Assembly: GCA_963666805.2 (NCBI GenBank)
Contig: CAXXWR010000006.1
Span: 620,001 to 684,000 of the forward strand
Reading direction: 5' to 3'
DNA from: Fusibacter sp963666805
GTDB lineage: Bacteria; Bacillota; Clostridia; Peptostreptococcales; Acidaminobacteraceae
DNA: 64,000 nucleotides
The notes beneath the pieces are model-generated. The model was given only the letters and a program-made list of their open reading frames with translations. It was not told the origin of the DNA and ran no database searches. Below, one piece after another: positions 33,263 to 42,902 of this stretch. The first letter of the stretch is position 1; each line of letters opens with the position of its first letter. The position numbers and the translations under genes were made by a program.

Positions 33263-35902
33263 ATGACACCTGTAAAAGATTTAAAATCTCTTGAAAAAAG
33301 AGTGGAAAATTTAAGAAAAGCACAGGCAGTTTATGCAACGTATTCACAAGAGCAGGTTGATGAAATATTTAGACAAGTAGCAATGGCAGCCAATAATGCT
33401 AGAATTCAATTGGCTAAAATGGCAGTAGAGGAAACGGGAATGGGTATTGTTGAAGACAAGGTGATTAAGAATCATTTTGCTTCAGAATATATTTATAATC
33501 AATATAAAGACGACAAAACATGTGGCATTATTGAAAAAGACCACGCTTTTGGTATCCGAAAAGTAGCAGAACCTATTGGTGTCGTTGCAGCAATTGTACC
33601 TACAACCAATCCAACATCGACAACGATTTTTAAAACATTAATTGCTCTTAAAACAAGAAATGGTATTATTTTTTCACCTCATCCAAGAGCTAAAAAATCG
33701 ACAATTGAAACGGCTAAGCTATTGCTTGAAGCAGCAGTCAAAGCTGGTGCACCTGAAGGCATTATTGGTTGGATAGATGAGCCAAGTGTTGAACTCTCTG
33801 GTGCAGTTATGCAGGCGTGTGACATTACACTTGCAACAGGTGGTCCTGGTATGGTAAAAGCAGCTTATTCATCTGGTAAACCAGCGATTGGCGTGGGGGC
33901 TGGTAATACACCAGCCATTATTGATGAATCAGCTCATATTAAGATGGCAGTTAACTCTATACTCTTATCAAAGAGTTTTGACAATGGCGTGATATGTGCT
34001 TCTGAACAATCTGTTATCGTTTGTGATGACATTTATGAAGAAGTGAAAAAAGAATTCTTAGAACGTGGCGCCTATATATTAAATAAGAAAGAAACAGAAG
34101 CTGTGAGAAAAGTCATTTTAGTAAATGGCAATATCAACTCAGCGATTGTAGGTCAGCCTGCTTATAAAATCGCAGAACTTGCTGGTTTGACAATCCCTGT
34201 AGAAAGCAAAGTGATTATTGGTGAGGTGACAAGTGTTGAGCTCGATGAACCGTTTTCACATGAAAAATTATCACCAGTTCTAGCAATGTATCGTGCTAAA
34301 AACTTTGAAGAGGCACTCGACAAAGCAGCAAGACTTGTAGAACTAGGAGGCTTGGGCCACACTTCTGTTCTTTATACAGATCAAACCGTGCATCAAGATC
34401 GTATATTAGCTTTTGGTACACGTATGAAAACAGGTAGAACCATTATCAATATGCCATCATCACAAGGGGCTATTGGAGACTTATACAACTTTAAACTAGC
34501 ACCGTCACTCACCTTAGGTTGTGGTTCTTGGGGGGGTAACTCAGTCAGCGAAAATGTTGGCGTTAAGCATCTTCTCAACATCAAAAGTGTCGCAGAAAGG
34601 CGAGAAAATATGTTATGGTATCGTGTTCCAGAAAGAGTTTATTTTAAATCAGGTTGCCTCAGCATTGCCCTTGATGAACTTAAAGATTTAGGCCGCAAAA
34701 AAGCCTTTATTGTGACAGATAAAGTTTTGTATGACCTAGGTTTTGCAGAAAAAGTAGTGATGAAGCTTGAAAGTATAGGCATAGATACGAAGGTCTTCTT
34801 CGATGTCCAACCGGATCCAACCCTACTCACTGCCCGCAAAGGGGTAGAAGAAATGATGAGCTTTGAACCAGATACTATTATTGCATTAGGGGGCGGTTCT
34901 CCAATGGATGCTGCCAAGATTATGTGGGTAATGTATGAACATCCGAATGTAGAGTTTGAAGATCTTGCGATGCGTTTTATGGATATTAGAAAACGCGTTT
35001 ATAAATTCCCTACTTTAGGTCAGAAAGCAATGATGGTCTCTGTTCCAACTTCAGCAGGAACGGGTTCAGAAGTGACACCGTTTGCAGTTATTACAGATGA
35101 AAAAACAGGGATCAAATATCCTTTAGCAGACTATGAACTTACACCAGATATGGCCATTGTCGATGCAGAGCTTATGATGAATATGCCGAAGGGGTTAACA
35201 GCTGCTTCTGGTATAGATGCTTTAACTCATGCACTTGAAGCGTATGTTTCAGTCATGGCATCAGAGTTCACTAATGGTCAGGCACTTGAAGCGATTCGCC
35301 TTATCTTTAAGTATTTACCAGATGCTTATAATGAAGGGACAACAAATGTGAAGGCTAGAGAAAAAATGGCACATGCTTCAACAATGGCGGGAATGGCATT
35401 TGCCAATGCTTTCCTCGGGGTATGTCACTCAATGGCACATAAACTTGGTTCAGAGCACCATATTCCACATGGTGTGGCTAATGCACTCCTTATTAGTGAA
35501 GTAATTAAGTTCAATGCTGTGGATAATCCAAGAAAACAAGCTGCTTTTCCACAATATAAATACCCAAATGCCAAATGGCGTTATGCGAGAATTGCTGACT
35601 ATTTACATTTAGGCGGTCAAAGTGAAGATGAAAAAATCACTTTACTTATTGACCATATTGAGCGTCTTAAGAAAGCAGTGGGAATCCCTGAAACGATTAA
35701 GGCTGCTGGTGTAAGTGCACCTAAGTTTTATGCAACACTTGATAAAATGAGCGAGATGGCATTTGATGACCAATGTACAGGAGCTAACCCAAGATATCCT
35801 CTCATTAGTGAAATCAAGCAAATGTATATCAATGCTTTTGAAGGCCTTGCAAAAGAAACTCAATCTGAAGATATAAAAGTGAAAAAACAATCAGGTCAAT
35901 AA
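33263..35902 (+). CDS. adhE: bifunctional aldehyde-alcohol dehydrogenase AdhE
   Basis: The 880-residue enzyme reduces acetyl-CoA to acetaldehyde and then to ethanol, regenerating two NAD. The N-terminal aldehyde dehydrogenase half (1-440) has the nucleophile Cys 245 in GVICASEQS. The C-terminal iron alcohol dehydrogenase half (about 455-870) has the nucleotide motif ALGGGSPMDAAKIMW, TSAGTGSEVTPF and the iron ligands in GIDALTHALEAY and GVCHSMAHKLGSEHHIPHG. ATG 33263 is preferred over 33227 because AAAGGAGA lies five bases before it and MTPVKDLKSLEK is a normal N-terminus. It is monocistronic. AdhE usually forms filaments called spirosomes. Confidence 0.97.
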   Translation: MTPVKDLKSLEKRVENLRKAQAVYATYSQEQVDEIFRQVAMAANNARIQLAKMAVEETGMGIVEDKVIKNHFASEYIYNQYKDDKTCGIIEKDHAFGIRKVAEPIGVVAAIVPTTNPTSTTIFKTLIALKTRNGIIFSPHPRAKKSTIETAKLLLEAAVKAGAPEGIIGWIDEPSVELSGAVMQACDITLATGGPGMVKAAYSSGKPAIGVGAGNTPAIIDESAHIKMAVNSILLSKSFDNGVICASEQSVIVCDDIYEEVKKEFLERGAYILNKKETEAVRKVILVNGNINSAIVGQPAYKIAELAGLTIPVESKVIIGEVTSVELDEPFSHEKLSPVLAMYRAKNFEEALDKAARLVELGGLGHTSVLYTDQTVHQDRILAFGTRMKTGRTIINMPSSQGAIGDLYNFKLAPSLTLGCGSWGGNSVSENVGVKHLLNIKSVAERRENMLWYRVPERVYFKSGCLSIALDELKDLGRKKAFIVTDKVLYDLGFAEKVVMKLESIGIDTKVFFDVQPDPTLLTARKGVEEMMSFEPDTIIALGGGSPMDAAKIMWVMYEHPNVEFEDLAMRFMDIRKRVYKFPTLGQKAMMVSVPTSAGTGSEVTPFAVITDEKTGIKYPLADYELTPDMAIVDAELMMNMPKGLTAASGIDALTHALEAYVSVMASEFTNGQALEAIRLIFKYLPDAYNEGTTNVKAREKMAHASTMAGMAFANAFLGVCHSMAHKLGSEHHIPHGVANALLISEVIKFNAVDNPRKQAAFPQYKYPNAKWRYARIADYLHLGGQSEDEKITLLIDHIERLKKAVGIPETIKAAGVSAPKFYATLDKMSEMAFDDQCTGANPRYPLISEIKQMYINAFEGLAKETQSEDIKVKKQSGQ

Positions 35903-36036
35903 AATAATTAACGAATCAATGAATCAAATCAATGAATCAAATCATTTAAATTATGTGAGTGCTTTGGATTTAACCCCTTAACCTTAATCCATAGAAGAGA
36001 GAACTTTGGGCTCACCACCTTGGTTCTCAAAAAAGT

Positions 36037-36081
36037 AAAAAACCAGTAATGCCCCTTAAGAGTGGGTGATTACTGGTTTTT
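36037..36081 (+). terminator. terminator between adhE and the HsmA-like gene
   Basis: AAAAACCAGTAAT with CCCC pairs with GGG and ATTACTGGTTTTT. A runs and T runs flank the stem, so it can work for both convergent genes. Confidence 0.88.
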
Positions 36082-36110
36082 AATTTCGTTTATATGCTTA
36101 GCAATAGAGA

Positions 36111-36479
36111 TTAATGAGACATTCCTATAATCATACCGCTTATCATTGGGATAAGCCATATAATCCATACAAAAATACTAAATTTGTGAAATGATTTTTT
36201 CATTTCTTCATTATTGCGTATGAGAACAAAAGTAGCCCATACAGCATGGAATAACATAAGAATAATAGCGAGAAGACCTGTAATCGCATGGAAATTTAAT
36301 TTGAACATGCCACCTGCGATTTGGCTCATTTGAGAAGTACCAATTGTATCACAAACAAAACCTAGCCAAAAGATAACAACATGCCAAGGTTTGAGCACCT
36401 TTTGTAGTTTCTCTGACCAAACACCAACTGTATAAAAGACCAGTGCAAGTGTAATAAAAATAATTGCTAGAGTTAACAT
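36111..36479 (-). CDS. small membrane protein, HsmA/TIGR03987 family
   Basis: The 122-residue protein has four hydrophobic segments (about 3-20, 36-55, 66-88, 97-118). It carries the family features FWLGFVCDTIGTSQM and LNFHAITGLLAIILMLFHAVWA, with conserved His residues inside the membrane that suggest haem or metal binding, though the function is not established. ATG 36479 is chosen over GTG 36488 because AAAAGGTG lies at normal distance only for the former. It stands alone between adhE and a diguanylate cyclase gene. Confidence 0.8.
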   Translation of the reverse strand: MLTLAIIFITLALVFYTVGVWSEKLQKVLKPWHVVIFWLGFVCDTIGTSQMSQIAGGMFKLNFHAITGLLAIILMLFHAVWATFVLIRNNEEMKKSFHKFSIFVWIIWLIPMISGMIIGMSH

Positions 36480-36688
36480 TGTATTCACCTTTTCATCCTT
36501 TCTTCCTTCTATTTTACCACTGGAAGTTTAGGAATAATCAAAAAGTGGATAAAAATTATAAAATGTTCATTTTTTCAAAAAAAAATGAGTCAAAGGCCCT
36601 ATATTTTGTGTATAATAGATAGAAATAAGGAGAGCATGCGGCATAGATAGACTAATGATCGGAAAAATTTCATTTGGGAGGATAGCAG

Positions 36689-39646
36689 GTGAAAAAGTGG
36701 ATAAGGGGACTCCTAGCATTTATGGTATGGGGGTTGTTGATGGTAAATGTCAGCTTTGGGGCAGAAGAATCTGACGGCCGTGGACAACACCTATTTAAAG
36801 TTATCAGTCAAGAAGACGGCCTTTTAGATTTGTCAGTATCAGATATGGTCAAAGACAAGTATGGCTTTATTTGGATTGCCACTCAAGGGGGTCTTTTTAG
36901 ATATGATGGGAGCGAAACAACCGTCTATCGCAATGATCCGTTTGAAACAAAGGGACTTATTCATAACTTGATCCAATGCATGTATTATGATAGGGACAAT
37001 AACGAATTATGGTTGGGTACTTATCAAGGCATTTCCAGATTTTATATTGATAAAGGGATTTTTGAAAATTATACGGTCAAAGACAATGGTATTTCTAATA
37101 ATATCATAGTATCAATTACTAAAGATCAGCAAGGGAATATGTGGTTTGGCACGATGGATGGTCTTAATCGTTTGGATGTAGAAAGTCAGCAAATGGTTGT
37201 ATATCCTGTTGCAGAGGGTGTAGTAAGGAAACTTTTTATTAATCAAGAAGGACAAATGCTGGTCGGAACACATCATGGTCTTTTAAGATATAATCCAAGT
37301 GAGGATCAGCTGGAAGCTATTGCGATTGATTTACCATCGCCCTATGTAATGGACATTCTTCAAAACGATCAGGGTGATTATACACTTGGGCTTTGGGATG
37401 GCGGTGTAGTGACCTTAACCAATGATTACCAGATTAAGGATCACATTAGCCTATCGGATAACCGTGTTTATAAGTTTATAGGGGCTTCTGATGGGACTTT
37501 ATGGATTGGTACGTGGGGCGGTGGCCTCTATCAAGCGCGTGAAGATGAGATTGTAAGATATCCCGGAACAGGTAAAATAGGAGATATTGGTCATACCGTT
37601 ATTTATTCTTTTTATGAAGATGAAGAGGGGATACTTTGGATTGGCACCAATGGTGGTGGTATTTTTGTGGTTGACCCCAACGAAATCAATCAGATGATTT
37701 TGACCAATGATCCAGATGATGATCAATCTTTAGATGCAGGTAAAATTAATAGCATTTTTGAGGATGAACGAGGGGATATATGGATAGCCGTTTATAATAA
37801 AGGCCTTAACCGTTATAATCCCCAGACTCAAGTGCTCACTAAATATAATCAAGAGAATGAGGACTCTCGAAAACTCGTCAATAATCAAGTGATGGACATG
37901 GTAGAATGGCAAGGTAAAATGCTGGTAGCAACAGGCGTCGATGTTGAATATTATGATGACGAGGCAGATACCTTTGTCAGAATGAATATCTTTGATAACA
38001 CAATTGTCTACAGTTTAGCGGTAGATAGAGACCAACAATTGTGGGTAGGAACTTATCTTGACGGTGTCTATATTTTGGATCAATCATTGAAGGTTATTGA
38101 ACATTTATCTGCTGATAGACCTAATAGCATTTCAGATAATCTGATATATGATATTTATCCGACTGATTTTAATGAGGTCTGGATTGGCACCAATAATGGT
38201 TTAGATTTTTATGACACCAAGACGCATCAAGTGACAACCTACATCAAAGAAGAAGGAAACAGACAGGCTCTTGCAAGCAATACCGTTCGGGCTATTGTAG
38301 AAGATGATAATCATCATCTTTGGATTGCTATGGTGGGCGGTGGCGTCTCTAGATTTAACCGTGAAACAGGTCAATTTAAGAGTTTTACCGAGCAAGATGG
38401 TTTAATTGATAATACAGCTATTGATGTACTCTATGACAAGAACGGGAAAATATGGGTAAGTACCCATAATGGCCTTTGTGTCATTGACGCTTATAATGAA
38501 TCGATTACTAACCTAAGCCAACTTGATAATATTGGTGGTACCATGTTTACAGGTAGTGGCATAATGGATCACGAAGGTAATCTTTACTTTGGTGGCACTC
38601 ATGGGGTTAATCGCATTGCACAAGATACCATAGTCCATTCTGGCAAAATGCCACCCCTTTATATTACTGCTTTTAAAATTCTCAATGAGCCTGCAGAAGC
38701 GGGGACACTCATTTTCAATAATAGGACGTTTACCTTAGATGCAAGTGAAGACATTGTAGAATTTGGTTTTAAAGCCTTAGATTTTGAAAATTTAGCGCAA
38801 GTCAATTACAGCTATAAATTAGAAGGTGTCGATAAAGAATGGATTATGTCGGGTAATCGTAATTTTGTTTCTTACTCGCATTTGTCACCAGGGACTTATA
38901 CCTTTAATGTTAGGATGAAAGGTATTCAAAATTTATATTCAGAACCCGTAACCATGACCTTTACCATTAATAAGCCATGGTATAAAACCTACTTTGCTTA
39001 TGTCATTTATGGGGTCATTATTTTAATCTTCTTATATGGGTTAATGAAGGTAAGAGAAGGTTTTATTATGAAGGCCCGTAATCGGGAACTCAATAAAGTC
39101 AATGATCAGTTAGAGAGCGCGGTAAAAGAACTTGAAGAAGTTTCAATAAGGGATTCTTTGACCGGTTTATATAACCGTCGCTATTTTGATATGATGGGTC
39201 AAGACCACTTACAACTTGCCAAAAGAGGGAGAGACTATCTTTCTTTGCTTATAGTGGATGTAGATGACTTTAAAGATATTAATGACCAATACGGTCATGT
39301 AACAGGGGATTTCTTTTTAAAAAGTTTCTCAGAAAAGTTACAAGCCTTAATGACCAGAAGTTCAGATTTTTGCGCACGATATGGTGGCGATGAGTTTGTG
39401 ATTATTCTTTATGATACAGATGCAGAAGGGGCAGCCATTGTCAGTGAAAAAATTAAAGAATCATTGACATCATTAGAAGTTCAAAATGGCGATGAACTTT
39501 TGCATTTACAAGTAACAGCGAGCATAGGGACTTATAGTGTGATTCCAGATAAGGATTTGACACTAGAATCAATCGTCAAAAAGGCAGATCATGCCCTTTA
39601 TGAAGCCAAAAAAGAGGGAAAAAATCGGATTAGAAGAAGCAATTAA
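36689..39646 (+). CDS. two-component-regulator-propeller diguanylate cyclase
   Basis: The 985-residue sensor starts with a signal peptide (to about residue 25), followed by about a dozen Reg_prop-type beta-propeller repeats carrying DxxGxxWIGTxxGGL motifs (30-680), a Y_Y_Y domain (about 690-755, ending in GTYTFNVRMKG), one membrane helix (about 768-788), a coiled-coil linker and a GGDEF domain. The active site is an intact GGDEF in CARYGGDEFVIIL, with an RSSD inhibitory site five residues upstream, so it should make cyclic di-GMP in response to an external ligand, possibly a polysaccharide as in related propeller sensors. It starts at GTG 36689 after GGGAGGA. A TATAAT box lies at 36611-36616. 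Confidence 0.93.
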   Translation: MKKWIRGLLAFMVWGLLMVNVSFGAEESDGRGQHLFKVISQEDGLLDLSVSDMVKDKYGFIWIATQGGLFRYDGSETTVYRNDPFETKGLIHNLIQCMYYDRDNNELWLGTYQGISRFYIDKGIFENYTVKDNGISNNIIVSITKDQQGNMWFGTMDGLNRLDVESQQMVVYPVAEGVVRKLFINQEGQMLVGTHHGLLRYNPSEDQLEAIAIDLPSPYVMDILQNDQGDYTLGLWDGGVVTLTNDYQIKDHISLSDNRVYKFIGASDGTLWIGTWGGGLYQAREDEIVRYPGTGKIGDIGHTVIYSFYEDEEGILWIGTNGGGIFVVDPNEINQMILTNDPDDDQSLDAGKINSIFEDERGDIWIAVYNKGLNRYNPQTQVLTKYNQENEDSRKLVNNQVMDMVEWQGKMLVATGVDVEYYDDEADTFVRMNIFDNTIVYSLAVDRDQQLWVGTYLDGVYILDQSLKVIEHLSADRPNSISDNLIYDIYPTDFNEVWIGTNNGLDFYDTKTHQVTTYIKEEGNRQALASNTVRAIVEDDNHHLWIAMVGGGVSRFNRETGQFKSFTEQDGLIDNTAIDVLYDKNGKIWVSTHNGLCVIDAYNESITNLSQLDNIGGTMFTGSGIMDHEGNLYFGGTHGVNRIAQDTIVHSGKMPPLYITAFKILNEPAEAGTLIFNNRTFTLDASEDIVEFGFKALDFENLAQVNYSYKLEGVDKEWIMSGNRNFVSYSHLSPGTYTFNVRMKGIQNLYSEPVTMTFTINKPWYKTYFAYVIYGVIILIFLYGLMKVREGFIMKARNRELNKVNDQLESAVKELEEVSIRDSLTGLYNRRYFDMMGQDHLQLAKRGRDYLSLLIVDVDDFKDINDQYGHVTGDFFLKSFSEKLQALMTRSSDFCARYGGDEFVIILYDTDAEGAAIVSEKIKESLTSLEVQNGDELLHLQVTASIGTYSVIPDKDLTLESIVKKADHALYEAKKEGKNRIRRSN

Positions 39647-39649
39647 TGA

Positions 39650-39682
39650 TAAGGCGTGGTAGTAAATTACTGCGCTTTATTC
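39650..39682 (+). terminator. possible terminator after the propeller diguanylate cyclase
   Basis: AAGGCG and GTAGTAA pair with TTAC and CGCTTT across small mismatches. T content after the stem is low, so termination may be partial. Confidence 0.45.
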
Positions 39683-39722
39683 AATCCCAGTTGAAAAGAA
39701 GAATCAATAGAGAGGAAGACAG

Positions 39723-40298
39723 ATGTATTATATAGATGATTTAGAAAGATTTGTTCCAGCGTCAGACCAAGAGCAAGCAGAGTGGGAATTGACTCTGAAA
39801 TTGGCTAAAGAAGCACCCAAAGCGATTTTAGAACGCCATTCAAAAGCATATCATATGACCAGTTCAGGACTGATTATGAATCAAACACTTGATAAAATCT
39901 TGATGGTTCATCACAATATTTATAAGACTTGGGCATGGACAGGTGGGCATGCCGATGGTGATGATGATCTATTAAAAGTAGCCATTAAAGAAGGCAAAGA
40001 AGAGACGGGTCTTGAGAATTTAAAAGTCTTATCTGACCGTATTGCAACGGTTGACATCTTGCCAGTCTATGCACATATTAAAAAGGGACAAGCCGTTCCA
40101 ACGCATCTTCATCTTAATGTATCCTATGTTTTAATAGCAGATGAAAATGAACCACTTGTGGTCAACCAAGCGGAGAACAGCGGCGTTAAGTGGGTGGCAA
40201 TGGATGCCATTGACCAATATTCTAATGAGCCCTATTTGGTAGCGATTTATCAGAAAATAATTAAATGGGCAAGAGAACTAGGTCACAAGACCGATTGA
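39723..40298 (+). CDS. Nudix hydrolase
   Basis: The 191-residue protein has the Nudix fold with a variant box: GHADGDDDLLKVAIKEGKEETGL. Compared with the usual GX5EX7REUXEEXGU, the first Glu is Asp, the Arg is Lys and one hydrophobic position is Gly, while the metal-binding EE pair is kept. Nudix enzymes hydrolyse nucleoside diphosphates linked to another group; the substrate here is unknown. GAGAGGAAG precedes the ATG. It sits between two cyclic-di-GMP genes, but no functional tie is evident. Confidence 0.85.
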   Translation: MYYIDDLERFVPASDQEQAEWELTLKLAKEAPKAILERHSKAYHMTSSGLIMNQTLDKILMVHHNIYKTWAWTGGHADGDDDLLKVAIKEGKEETGLENLKVLSDRIATVDILPVYAHIKKGQAVPTHLHLNVSYVLIADENEPLVVNQAENSGVKWVAMDAIDQYSNEPYLVAIYQKIIKWARELGHKTD

Positions 40299-40404
40299 GT
40301 TAACAGTGACAGATAACTATAATAGTAAATATGAAACGTCTAAGCTATAGTGCTTGATGTGCAAGCCTGTTTAATGATAAGCAAGTGTAAGTAAGGGGAA
40401 AATC

Positions 40405-41511
40405 ATGAGACTGATTAATGTAGAAGATATACCAGCAGAATCTATTATTGCTCAAGATGTCTACTCTAGTTCGGGAACCATGCTCATTAGAGAAGGCGCC
40501 AAAGTAACTGAGCGAATGAAAACGATACTAGAAAATCAATCTATTTATTCTGTGTATATTACAGATGAAAAAACGGAACAAATTAAAGAAGAGCTTTCTC
40601 TTGAAGAAGATTTTGAACTTAAAGATATTATTGATCCAAGATTACGCCGTAGCTTTAATCATGCTCTAAAAGACAGTTTAAACACTTTTAAAAAAGCCAA
40701 AGGCTTATCGCGTTATTCTGAAGAAGGCGCAGGCCTTATGCGTGAGATAGAGTCAATTGCTAAAACAATCATTGATGAAGTACTGTTAAAAAAAGACAGG
40801 CATATTACCTTGGTGGATGTTAAGCATTTAGATATATATGAATACGAACATGCTGTGAATACGGCTATATTAGCAGTTGTCACTGGAAGTAGCTTTGGAT
40901 TGACGGAACAAGAGCTCATGGATATGGCACAGGGTGCTTTGCTCATGAATATCAGCAAGGAACTCCTTAAAGAATTGCTTGAAGAGCAGGCTATTGAAGA
41001 AGCAGAGCAAGAAGAAAATATCTATAGATCACATCCAGAAGTGAGTAAAAGACTTCTATCAGATAATACCCTTGCCAACGCTCATATTAAAAATATTGTA
41101 TTAAAGCATCATGAACGTATGGATGGGAGTGGCTATCCTCTAGGACTGAAATCAGAGGAGATAGACTTATTGACCAAAATCGTGATGATTGCAGATGTGT
41201 ATGATGAAATGACATCTAATCAAAAACACAGGCGTGCTTATTCGCCTAATGATGCTCTCGAATATATTATGGCAGCGAGTCATCTCTTTGACTATAAAAG
41301 TGCTTATGTCTTTTCAAGACAAATTGTACCTTATCCCCCTGGGGACTTGGTAGAACTCAATAATGGTGCGATAGGATTGGTTTTGAGCTCCAATGAGATG
41401 CTTCCCCTAAGACCTGTTATTCGGATTATGTCAGGCAATCAAGTGAACGAAATCATAGATCTTAAAAAGACCTATAATATGGTGATCGTTAAACGTGTGA
41501 CCGCTTATTAA
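40405..41511 (+). CDS. HD-GYP-like protein with degenerate HD site
   Basis: The 368-residue soluble protein has an N-terminal PilZ-like or DUF3391-like small domain (about 1-70), then an HD-GYP domain. The second half is normal: KHHERMDGSGYPLGL, IVMIADVYDEMTS and RRAYSPNDALEYI. However, the segment that should read LLHDIGK reads LLMNISK, so the HD metal pair is replaced by Met-Asn. Loss of these ligands should abolish phosphodiesterase activity, leaving a possible cyclic-di-GMP-binding or protein-interaction role. AAGGGG precedes the ATG. A bidirectional terminator follows. Confidence 0.87.
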   Translation: MRLINVEDIPAESIIAQDVYSSSGTMLIREGAKVTERMKTILENQSIYSVYITDEKTEQIKEELSLEEDFELKDIIDPRLRRSFNHALKDSLNTFKKAKGLSRYSEEGAGLMREIESIAKTIIDEVLLKKDRHITLVDVKHLDIYEYEHAVNTAILAVVTGSSFGLTEQELMDMAQGALLMNISKELLKELLEEQAIEEAEQEENIYRSHPEVSKRLLSDNTLANAHIKNIVLKHHERMDGSGYPLGLKSEEIDLLTKIVMIADVYDEMTSNQKHRRAYSPNDALEYIMAASHLFDYKSAYVFSRQIVPYPPGDLVELNNGAIGLVLSSNEMLPLRPVIRIMSGNQVNEIIDLKKTYNMVIVKRVTAY

Positions 41512-41515
41512 ACTA

Positions 41516-41564
41516 AAAAAATGGTGCGACTCATCTCATTGCTTAGTTGAGTCACACCATTTTA
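41516..41564 (+). terminator. bidirectional terminator
   Basis: ATGGTGCGACTCA (41521-41533) pairs with TGAGTCACACCAT (41548-41560) with one mismatch, flanked by A residues and T residues, between convergent genes. Confidence 0.88.
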
Positions 41565-41580
41565 ATCATATCAAATAAAA

Positions 41581-41883
41581 TTAGTAATACATTGAATTCA
41601 TAGAGCCTAATATTGAAGAGAAAATAGTAGCAAAGAATACAATATAGAGAACAATCATAACGGCTACCATAACAAGTTGAGCCTTAAAGAAGTTTGATTT
41701 GCTCTTTTTGGTGCCAGAACTAAACGCCCATACGAACATCATGACGATATTAACGAAAGGAATTATTAAAATGAGAAGTGTAATAATCCATTCTTTAAAC
41801 GAAACGATTTCGTCTGTAGGAGCGGGAGCATTAGTGTATTGAGGCTGGCTTGGTTCGTAACTAAATTGATCTTGTTGTTCCAT
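41581..41883 (-). CDS. small two-helix membrane protein
   Basis: The 100-residue product has a Gln/Pro/Ala-rich N-terminal tail (1-25), a membrane helix at about 32-53, a Lys-rich loop SSGTKKSKSNFFKAQ and a second helix at about 68-92. The layout resembles small proteins with DUF4190- or TM2-like hairpins, but I do not assign a family. AGGAGG precedes the ATG. It appears to be a single-gene unit. Confidence 0.7.
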   Translation of the reverse strand: MEQQDQFSYEPSQPQYTNAPAPTDEIVSFKEWIITLLILIIPFVNIVMMFVWAFSSGTKKSKSNFFKAQLVMVAVMIVLYIVFFATIFSSILGSMNSMYY

Positions 41884-42149
41884 GAGAACCTCCTGTTTTT
41901 GAGTGAAAAATAGTTTGGAAAAATTTCAAAATAATCTTTAACTCATTTGATAATTTATTATAACATAGTATCAAGTTTATTGTATACAACAAATGATAAT
42001 AAATGTAAAAAATGATAAAATGAGTCTATAAGACTATAAATTATACATTAAAAGCATCTATTTAAAAGTAATAGATATCCACTCCAAATGAAAAAATTGA
42101 ATCCAAGTAAGAAAGCGATTCAATGAAGTCTTGAAGAAAGTGACCTCAT

Positions 42150-42833
42150 ATGTCTAAAAAACCTACTTATGAAATTCGATATGGTCAGAGAAAGACAGTC
42201 GAAATTAAAATTGATAAAAATCAACATATTATTGTTTACGCTCCCAAAGGGATGGCTCAATCTAAAATACAAGCTTTTGTAGACCAGCATAGTCGGTGGA
42301 TTAATAAACATCTGACCACAATGAATCATTACCCTAGAAAACCTCAAATTAAACAGGGAGAGGTTTTTTTAATGGAGGGAAAATCTCTAAAATTACTGAT
42401 TAAAGAAGGGCCGAAAGCATTATTTGAATTCAATGACCAGTCACTCATAGTGACTCTAAAGGCCAATCGAAACTATTCGGAAGAAGAAGTGAAACAATTG
42501 ATTATTAAAGGTTATCGCCTTTATGGAGAGGGCGTATTGACAAAAGAATTTTTTAAATTGGCAGAAAAGTTTCCTGTTCATCCAACAAAGCTCACCCTTA
42601 AAGAGCAGAAAAAGAGATGGGGATCTTGCACTAGCAAAGGGCATATCTTACTCAATTGGCGTTTGATTATGGCACCTCCTTTTGTTAGAGAAGCAGTAAT
42701 GATTCATGAACTCTGTCATTTGGTGCATATGGACCATTCTAAAGCATTTTGGGACTTGGTTCGCCAGTACACACCTTATAAAGAAGAAAGCCAAAATTGG
42801 CTTAAAATTCATTCTAACCAAATGTACTTTTAA
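42150..42833 (+). CDS. YgjP-family (DUF45) zinc metallopeptidase-like protein
   Basis: The 227-residue protein matches the YgjP/DUF45 family: QKKRWGSCTSKGHILLNWRLIMAPP followed by the zinc motif HELCHLVHMDHSKAFW (HExxH plus a third ligand His downstream). The N-terminal half (1-110) is the beta-rich part common to the family. Members are related to SprT-like and WLM metalloproteases; the substrate is unknown. The ribosome site (AAGAAAGTGA) is weak. The carbonic anhydrase gene follows 69 bases later from its own promoter. Confidence 0.88.
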   Translation: MSKKPTYEIRYGQRKTVEIKIDKNQHIIVYAPKGMAQSKIQAFVDQHSRWINKHLTTMNHYPRKPQIKQGEVFLMEGKSLKLLIKEGPKALFEFNDQSLIVTLKANRNYSEEEVKQLIIKGYRLYGEGVLTKEFFKLAEKFPVHPTKLTLKEQKKRWGSCTSKGHILLNWRLIMAPPFVREAVMIHELCHLVHMDHSKAFWDLVRQYTPYKEESQNWLKIHSNQMYF

Positions 42834-42834
42834 T

Positions 42835-42864
42835 TTGACAAAATAGGCATCCGCTACGTATAAT
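42835..42864 (+). promoter_or_regulatory. sigma-A promoter of the carbonic anhydrase gene
   Basis: TTGACA (42835-42840), an 18-base spacer and TATAAT (42859-42864), both boxes consensus, 38 bases before the ATG. Confidence 0.85.
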
Positions 42865-42902
42865 ATTTATTAAATATTTGTAACATTAAGGTGGAGGGAC
42901 AC

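Noticed and set aside
35915..35950. Short direct repeat of ATCAATGAATCAA after adhE
   Set aside because: Only two copies, next to the stop codon in AT-rich DNA, with no link to a mobile element or a CRISPR-like spacing.
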